In this document: one piece after another, positions 14,005 through 17,470 of the stretch | How positions within the stretch are numbered: the stretch's first letter is position 1 | Layout of the letters: every line of letters begins with the position of its first letter | NCBI GenBank assembly: GCA_025965775.1 | Contig: JAOPWG010000486.1 | Coordinates: forward strand, 1-17,470 | Source of the DNA: Modestobacter sp. | Lineage (GTDB): Bacteria > Actinomycetota > Actinomycetes > Mycobacteriales > Geodermatophilaceae | Direction of reading: 5' to 3' | DNA length: 17,470 nucleotides | The notes under the pieces: generated by a model | What the model was told of the DNA's origin: nothing | The model's input: the letters and a program-made list of their open reading frames with translations, nothing else | Databases searched by the model: none | Position numbers and translations under genes: made by a program

Positions 14005-14891
14005 CGGTCCATCTCCCCGGAGAAGAACCGCAGGTAGTGCCCGGCGAGCTCGTCGGGTGACTCCTCGGCCAGCTGGTGACCCCACGGCAGGATCACGCCG
14101 CGGACGTCGTCGGCGACCTCGCGCATCTGCCGCTCGTTGTCCGCGCCGATGAAGTACTCGCTGCCGACGGCGAGCACGGGCATCGGCAGCTTCGTCCGCG
14201 CCGCCTCCCGGTTCTGCTCGGCGTCGGTCAGCGTCGCCCGGTAGATCTCGCACATGCAGCGGACGCCGCCCGGTGAGGAGTAGCAGCGCACGTACTCGTC
14301 GATGGCGTCCGGGGTGATCGCGCTCGGGTCGTGCGTCTCGTGCTTCATGAAGTAGGAGAAGTACTCCCGTTCCTTGCCGCCGATGAGGAACTCCGGGAAC
14401 TCCGGCACGGAGTAGAAGTTGATGTGCCAGAGCCACACGAAGCTGCGGACGTTGTCGGCGGTGAGGAACGAGTACTCCTCCAGGCCGAAGCCCGGCAGGA
14501 TCATCTCCTGGTAGACCAGCTGCTGGACCCGGTCGGGATGGGCGGCGGCGAGCTGGTAGGCCGCGGCAGCGCCCCAGTCCTCCCCCACCACGCGGTACCG
14601 CTCGTGCCCCAGCTCGGCCATCAGCGCGGCGAAGTCCTCACCGACGTTGCGCATGTCGAACCCGCCCGGGGTGTGCTGGGAGTCGCCGAGCCCGCGCATG
14701 TCCGGCACGACCACGCGGTGATGGGGCGTGAGAAGCGGGATGACGTGCCGCCAGTGGTACGACGTCTTCGGCACGCCGTGCAGCAGGAGCACCGGCTCAC
14801 CCTCGCCCGCGGTCATGTAGTGCAGCCGCACCCCGTTGACGAAGGCGCGGCCGCGCCGGACCAGTTCTCCGTCGTGGTCGACGATCCTCAT
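14001..14891 (-). CDS. Alpha/beta hydrolase, epoxide-hydrolase-like
   Basis: The 296-residue protein has the oxyanion motif HGVP (38-41), the strand-turn PDMRGLGDS (63-71), the nucleophile elbow VVGEDWGAAAAYQLA with D105 in place of Ser, and a catalytic His in ILPWGHQLAEESP (H272). The acid is probably in the FIGADNE segment (D251). An Asp nucleophile with HGxP is the pattern of epoxide hydrolases and haloalkane dehalogenases; HGVP favours epoxide hydrolase. The lid region carries several aromatic residues and C-x-C (RCMCEIY). It is probably cytoplasmic. ATG 14891 has GGGAGGAGC about 8 nt upstream, a strong signal; a longer open frame continues upstream but adds non-homologous, low-complexity residues. 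It leads the two-gene operon with the GH-like gene. Confidence 0.88.
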   Translation of the reverse strand: MRIVDHDGELVRRGRAFVNGVRLHYMTAGEGEPVLLLHGVPKTSYHWRHVIPLLTPHHRVVVPDMRGLGDSQHTPGGFDMRNVGEDFAALMAELGHERYRVVGEDWGAAAAYQLAAAHPDRVQQLVYQEMILPGFGLEEYSFLTADNVRSFVWLWHINFYSVPEFPEFLIGGKEREYFSYFMKHETHDPSAITPDAIDEYVRCYSSPGGVRCMCEIYRATLTDAEQNREAARTKLPMPVLAVGSEYFIGADNERQMREVADDVRGVILPWGHQLAEESPDELAGHYLRFFSGEMDR

Positions 14892-15123
14892 GAGCAAGCT
14901 CCTCCCGGGTCCTGCCGGTCGACCTCCCACCCCCCCTGGCCCGGGCACGCGACGCCCGAGGGGAGGTGTCGGTCCTCGGCACGAGCATCGTGGAGGTGCG
15001 GCGGGACGGCGACTCCACCTCGGCGTACAGCGACGTACGCCGGTTCCCGGGTGGCCCGCCCCCCACGGCCCGAGGAGCGCGGCGTCCCGACTTCCGGACG
15101 GGACCCGCGGGTATGCCGTCCCC
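14892..15123. promoter_or_regulatory. Divergent control region with a perfect 8+8 bp palindrome
   Basis: This 232-bp gap lies between the divergently oriented hydrolase operon and the small plus-strand gene. It contains CGGCGTAC (15021-15028) and GTACGCCG (15035-15042) separated by AGCGAC, a perfect dyad of operator type such as TetR-like regulators bind. Near the small gene, GGACGG (15096-15101) faces CCGTCC (15116-15121). No open frame in the gap looks like a real gene, and no regulator gene is adjacent. Confidence 0.4.
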
Positions 15124-15312
15124 ATGGCCGACCACACGGATGTGTTCCACCCCGGGCAGGTCGTCCCCACCAGCGGCATCTACCGCTGCACCGGTGGGGA
15201 GGACGAGCACTTCTTCGAGTCCACCGACGTCAAGGGCCATCGGTTCCCTCCGCTGCCGAGCGGGTGTCGTGGCGGCGGATGGGTTCTCGAGCGCGGGGCC
15301 GCACACCACTGA
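15124..15312 (+). CDS. Small (62-residue) YjzC-like 'PGxxxPxSGIY' protein
   Basis: The protein starts MADHTDVFHPGQVVPTSGIY and continues with RCTGGEDEHF, STDVKGHRFPPLPSGC and GGGWVLE. The core PG-x3-P-x-SGIY with a later KGxxFPP and a C-terminal W-V-L resembles short YjzC-type and zinc-ribbon-like proteins of unknown function; only two cysteines (C22, C48) are present, so a full zinc knuckle is not evident. ATG 15124 is chosen because the motif-bearing sequence begins there and the upstream frame is repetitive. There is no strong ribosome-binding site. Its last 133 bases overlap, antisense, the 3' end of the EamA-type transporter gene. The motif content makes it more believable as the real coding strand in that stretch. 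Confidence 0.65.
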   Translation: MADHTDVFHPGQVVPTSGIYRCTGGEDEHFFESTDVKGHRFPPLPSGCRGGGWVLERGAAHH

Positions 15313-16238
15313 CAGGCCGAGCCGGGTCGCACCGCGGGTGTACCCGGGATGCCGGCGGTCCGGTGCCGTAGCTCCACGCGTCGGCCCCACACGGTGCCCA
15401 CCAGCAGGCAAGCGGCACCGGTGGCGGTGACCGGCCCGAGGGCCTCTCCGGCGAACAAGGTTCCGGTCAGCACGGCCCACACCGGCTCGGTGCCCATCAG
15501 CAGGCTGGCACGGGCCGCGGACGTCGCGCGTATCGCCCACAGCTGCACGAGGAAGGCAAAGACCGTGCACGCCAACCCGAGGTAGGCCAGCTGCCACCAC
15601 TGCCCGGCGTCGGCGCGCCCGACCGCGGCCGGTACCGCCGTCGGCGCGGCCAGCGCGAAGCCCAGGGTGCAGACCCAGGACTGGACCAGGGTCAGCGTCA
15701 GCGTGCGCACCGGGCGCCCCCGGGTCAGCGCGCCACTGGCCGTGACGTGCACGGCCCGGACGAACGCAGCGGCCAGCATCAACGCATCACCGCAGGTCGG
15801 CGCCCGCAGTCCGTCGGCAGACACGAGCAGGGCCACCCCGACGACGGCGACCACCACCGCGACGAAGAACGTCCGCGGCAGCCAGCGGCGGGCTGCTGCA
15901 CCTTCCAGCAGCGGCGTCAGCACCACGGTAAGGCTGATCAGCAGGCCCGCATTCGTCGCGCTGGTCCGGGTCACCCCCTCGGTCTCCAGCACAAGGACCG
16001 CAGCCTGGCTGGCGCCCAGCAGCAGCCCTGGTCCCAGCTCAACCCGGGTGGGGCGCCAGCGGCCACTCACCAGGCAGACCACGGTCAGGGCCAGCGCGGC
16101 GATCCCGAACCGGATCGCCAGCACCGGCAGGACCCCCAGCGCGACGGCGGTGCGCTGCGCGGCGAGGTAGCTGCTGCCCCATACGACGGCCACCAGCAGC
16201 AGGAGGACATCACCCCGGTACGCGCGCACGGGCATCAC
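15180..16238 (-). CDS. EamA/DMT-family transporter
   Basis: The 352-residue protein is a drug/metabolite transporter with about ten membrane segments in two EamA repeats. It starts RAYRGDVLLLLVAVVWGSSY, a typical first repeat; GLLISLTVVLTPLLEG and ATSAARASLLMGTEPVWAVL are characteristic family segments. Such proteins usually export amino acids, metabolites or drugs. The membrane part ends near TGAACLLVGTVWGRR; the last 55 or so residues are a hydrophilic, Pro/Ser/Arg-rich tail that lies partly antisense to the small gene, so the tail may be read-through rather than functional. GTG 16238 and ATG 16235 are adjacent starts and neither has a strong ribosome-binding site. It is divergent from the LysR gene, a common regulator-exporter pair. 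Confidence 0.88.
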   Translation of the reverse strand: MMPVRAYRGDVLLLLVAVVWGSSYLAAQRTAVALGVLPVLAIRFGIAALALTVVCLVSGRWRPTRVELGPGLLLGASQAAVLVLETEGVTRTSATNAGLLISLTVVLTPLLEGAAARRWLPRTFFVAVVVAVVGVALLVSADGLRAPTCGDALMLAAAFVRAVHVTASGALTRGRPVRTLTLTLVQSWVCTLGFALAAPTAVPAAVGRADAGQWWQLAYLGLACTVFAFLVQLWAIRATSAARASLLMGTEPVWAVLTGTLFAGEALGPVTATGAACLLVGTVWGRRVELRHRTAGIPGTPAVRPGSACQWCAAPRSRTHPPPRHPLGSGGNRWPLTSVDSKKCSSSPPVQR

Positions 16239-16255
16239 CCTGGTGCCGGCAGACT

Positions 16256-16303
16256 CTTCAGGGCCAGCCCCAGTCTCTGAAGCTACGCTTTAGCATTTGC
16301 TTC
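16256..16303. promoter_or_regulatory. Divergent LysR/EamA control region with inverted repeats and leaderless-type promoter
   Basis: Only 65 bp separate the two start codons. CTTCAG (16256-16261) with CTGAAG (16277-16282), and GAAGC (16279-16283) with GCTTC (16299-16303), are dyads with 15-nt spacers, suited to LysR binding. On the plus strand TAGCAT (16291-16296) matches TANNNT and ends 7 nt before the LysR ATG, so that transcript is probably leaderless. On the minus strand TAGCTT (16285 to 16280) is a possible -10 for the transporter. Confidence 0.5.
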
Positions 16304-17209
16304 ATGAATGTCCATCAGCTCCGGGTGCTGCGCGAGCTCGGGGACCGCGGCTCACTGACCGCGGTGGCAACCGCGCTGCACGTCACCCCTTCGGCGGTCT
16401 CCCAGCAGCTGAAGGCGTTGCAGCGTTCAGTCGCGGTTCCGTTGACCGAACGGCGCGGACGGCGACTGACCCTCACCGCGGCCGGGCAGGCACTGGCCGC
16501 GGCCGGCGTCGACGTGGCCGCGGCCCTGGATCGGGCCCACCGAGCGGTGGCCGACCACCTCGAGGACCGTTCCACCCCGGTACAGGTGGCGGCGTTCCAC
16601 AGCGCCGGCCTGGCGCTGTTCGGGCCACTACTGGCCTGGTCCCGGGAGGTCGGTGGGCCGCCCGTGCACTGTCTGGACGCCGACGTCGCCCAGCAGGCAT
16701 TCCCCCGCCTCGTGGCCGACCACGACCTGGTCGTCGCCCACCGGCTCCGGCACAGTCCGCCGTGGCCCCCCATCGCCGGCCTGGTGGTCACGCACCTGTT
16801 CACCGAGCCACTGGACGTCGCCGTCCCCGCCGGGCACCCACTCGCCGCGCAGGCCACGGTCACCGCCGCGGAGGTCGCCGGCTACCCCTGGCTGTCGGTG
16901 CACGACGGGTTCCCCCTGGGCGGGGTGCTGGCCGCCATCGCCGCCGCGGCCGGCCGGCCGCTGGACGTCGTGCACCGGATCAACGAGCTCGCGGTGGCCG
17001 GCACGGTGGTCGCGGCGAGCGACGTGCTGGCCCTCATGCCCCGGCACCTGATGGCCGGCGCGCTGCACCCCGGGGTCGTCCTGCGCCCACTGGCCGACCT
17101 CTCCCCCGCCCGGGACGTCGACGTCCTCTGCCGCACCGAGACCCTTGCCCACACCGGGGCCCGTGACGTCCTCACCGCGCTGACGTCGCTCTCCGCGCAG
17201 CTGTACTGA
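16304..17209 (+). CDS. LysR family transcriptional regulator
   Basis: The 301-residue protein has an N-terminal winged helix-turn-helix (MNVHQLRVLRELGDRGSLTAVA, helix TALHVTPSAVSQQLKALQ, wing ERRGRRLTLTAAG) and a C-terminal LysR effector domain (VQVAAFHSAG to the end). The length is normal. Its sequence lacks strong hydrophobic segments and it acts on DNA in the cytoplasm. It is divergent from the EamA transporter gene, so it probably activates or represses that exporter in response to the exported compound, and may control itself. No ribosome-binding site precedes ATG 16304, in line with the TAGCAT box 7 nt upstream that would give a leaderless mRNA. Confidence 0.93.
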   Translation: MNVHQLRVLRELGDRGSLTAVATALHVTPSAVSQQLKALQRSVAVPLTERRGRRLTLTAAGQALAAAGVDVAAALDRAHRAVADHLEDRSTPVQVAAFHSAGLALFGPLLAWSREVGGPPVHCLDADVAQQAFPRLVADHDLVVAHRLRHSPPWPPIAGLVVTHLFTEPLDVAVPAGHPLAAQATVTAAEVAGYPWLSVHDGFPLGGVLAAIAAAAGRPLDVVHRINELAVAGTVVAASDVLALMPRHLMAGALHPGVVLRPLADLSPARDVDVLCRTETLAHTGARDVLTALTSLSAQLY

Positions 17210-17214
17210 CCGGA

Positions 17215-17331
17215 GACGTTGGTCCGCAGTCCGGGTTCTCCTCGATCGTCGAGGGCGACAACCTCACCCCCGACCAGCAGGTCGCCAGGCTCGAGCTGGT
17301 CGTCGAAACGGCGGGCGAGGTCTGGGGCTGA
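17215..17331 (+). pseudogene. Possible 3' remnant of an unidentified gene
   Basis: A reading frame ending at TGA 17329-17331 encodes SGFSSIVEGDNLTPDQQVA followed by RLELVVETAGEVWG. This looks like the natural C-terminal helix of a folded protein rather than random frame, but no start codon with a ribosome-binding site precedes it, and the LysR gene ends in another frame just upstream. It may be the leftover end of a deleted gene. I do not recognise the family. Confidence 0.3.
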
Positions 17332-17336
17332 GCCGC

Positions 17337-17470
17337 TCAGGCCCGCGCGTTCGCCTGGTCGACGCACATGAAGTTGCCCTCGCTGTCCCGGAACCAGGCC
17401 GCGCGGCCCCTCTCCGTCACGGCGATCTCGCCGTCCCACCGCACGCCCGGCATGTCCGGGTAGACCTCGA
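17337..17470 (-). CDS. VOC (glyoxalase/bleomycin-resistance fold) family protein, C-terminal part only
   Basis: The gene enters from the right edge; the last 44 residues are visible: EVYPDMPGVRWDGEIAV, then TERGRAAWFRDSEGNFMC and VDQANARA before the TGA at 17337-17339. AWFRDSEGNFMCVDQ is the typical last strand of VOC-fold proteins (usually 'WFkDPdGNxl'). Such proteins are small metal-dependent or binding-only proteins of many functions, so no specific activity is assigned. The 5' end lies outside the window. Confidence 0.75.
   Translation of the reverse strand, partial: EVYPDMPGVRWDGEIAVTERGRAAWFRDSEGNFMCVDQANARA

Noticed and set aside
14892..15179. Upstream extension of the alpha/beta hydrolase in the same frame
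   Set aside because: The extra residues are Pro/Arg/Gly-rich without homology, while ATG 14891 has a strong ribosome-binding site and a typical family start.

Overview
The window is high-GC DNA with dense, mostly co-directional genes, GTG/TTG starts, 4-nt stop/start overlaps, a probable F420-dependent (luciferase-like) oxidoreductase and TANNNT-type promoters. All of this fits a high-GC Actinomycetota chromosome, possibly Geodermatophilaceae or a relative; the sequence alone does not fix the family.

Region 1 (1-1552, minus strand) holds the 5' part of a membrane-dipeptidase (peptidase M19)-like gene and, upstream of it, a double-domain Lrp/AsnC regulator. Region 2 (about 1553-1859) is the divergent control region. 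It has an AT-rich island with an imperfect dyad (operator candidate), a possible leaderless promoter for the regulator, and a chain of stem-loops just upstream of the first plus-strand gene. Region 3 (1860-11819, plus strand) is one tight operon: an Asp/Glu/hydantoin-type racemase, a lipoprotein substrate-binding protein, two peptide-type permeases, a hydantoinase/dihydropyrimidinase-like amidohydrolase, a soluble CapA-type metallophosphatase-fold protein, two peptide-type ABC ATPases and an MDR quinone-oxidoreductase-like dehydrogenase. A strong hairpin closes it. The genes together look like an import-and-degrade module for a cyclic amide/ureide or an unusual (perhaps D-configured) peptide-like compound, sensed by the AsnC-type regulator. 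It resembles hyu (hydantoin) systems but shows no N-carbamoylase and carries a CapA protein instead. The substrate is not deducible from the sequence.

Region 4 (11973-12857, plus) is a luciferase-like, probably F420-dependent oxidoreductase. Convergent to it, region 5 (12907-14891, minus) is a two-gene operon: an epoxide-hydrolase-like alpha/beta hydrolase translationally coupled to a clan GH-A-like (agarase-like) protein whose two expected catalytic Glu positions appear to be Asp. A perfect 8+8 bp palindrome lies in its upstream region.

Region 6 (15124-17209) holds a 62-residue 'PGxxxPxSGIY' protein overlapping antisense with the 3' end of an EamA/DMT exporter gene, and a divergent LysR regulator of that exporter with a leaderless-type promoter. 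Region 7 (17210-17470) holds an unidentified reading-frame remnant and the C-terminal end of a VOC/glyoxalase-fold protein. No tRNA, rRNA, IS element or CRISPR array was seen.
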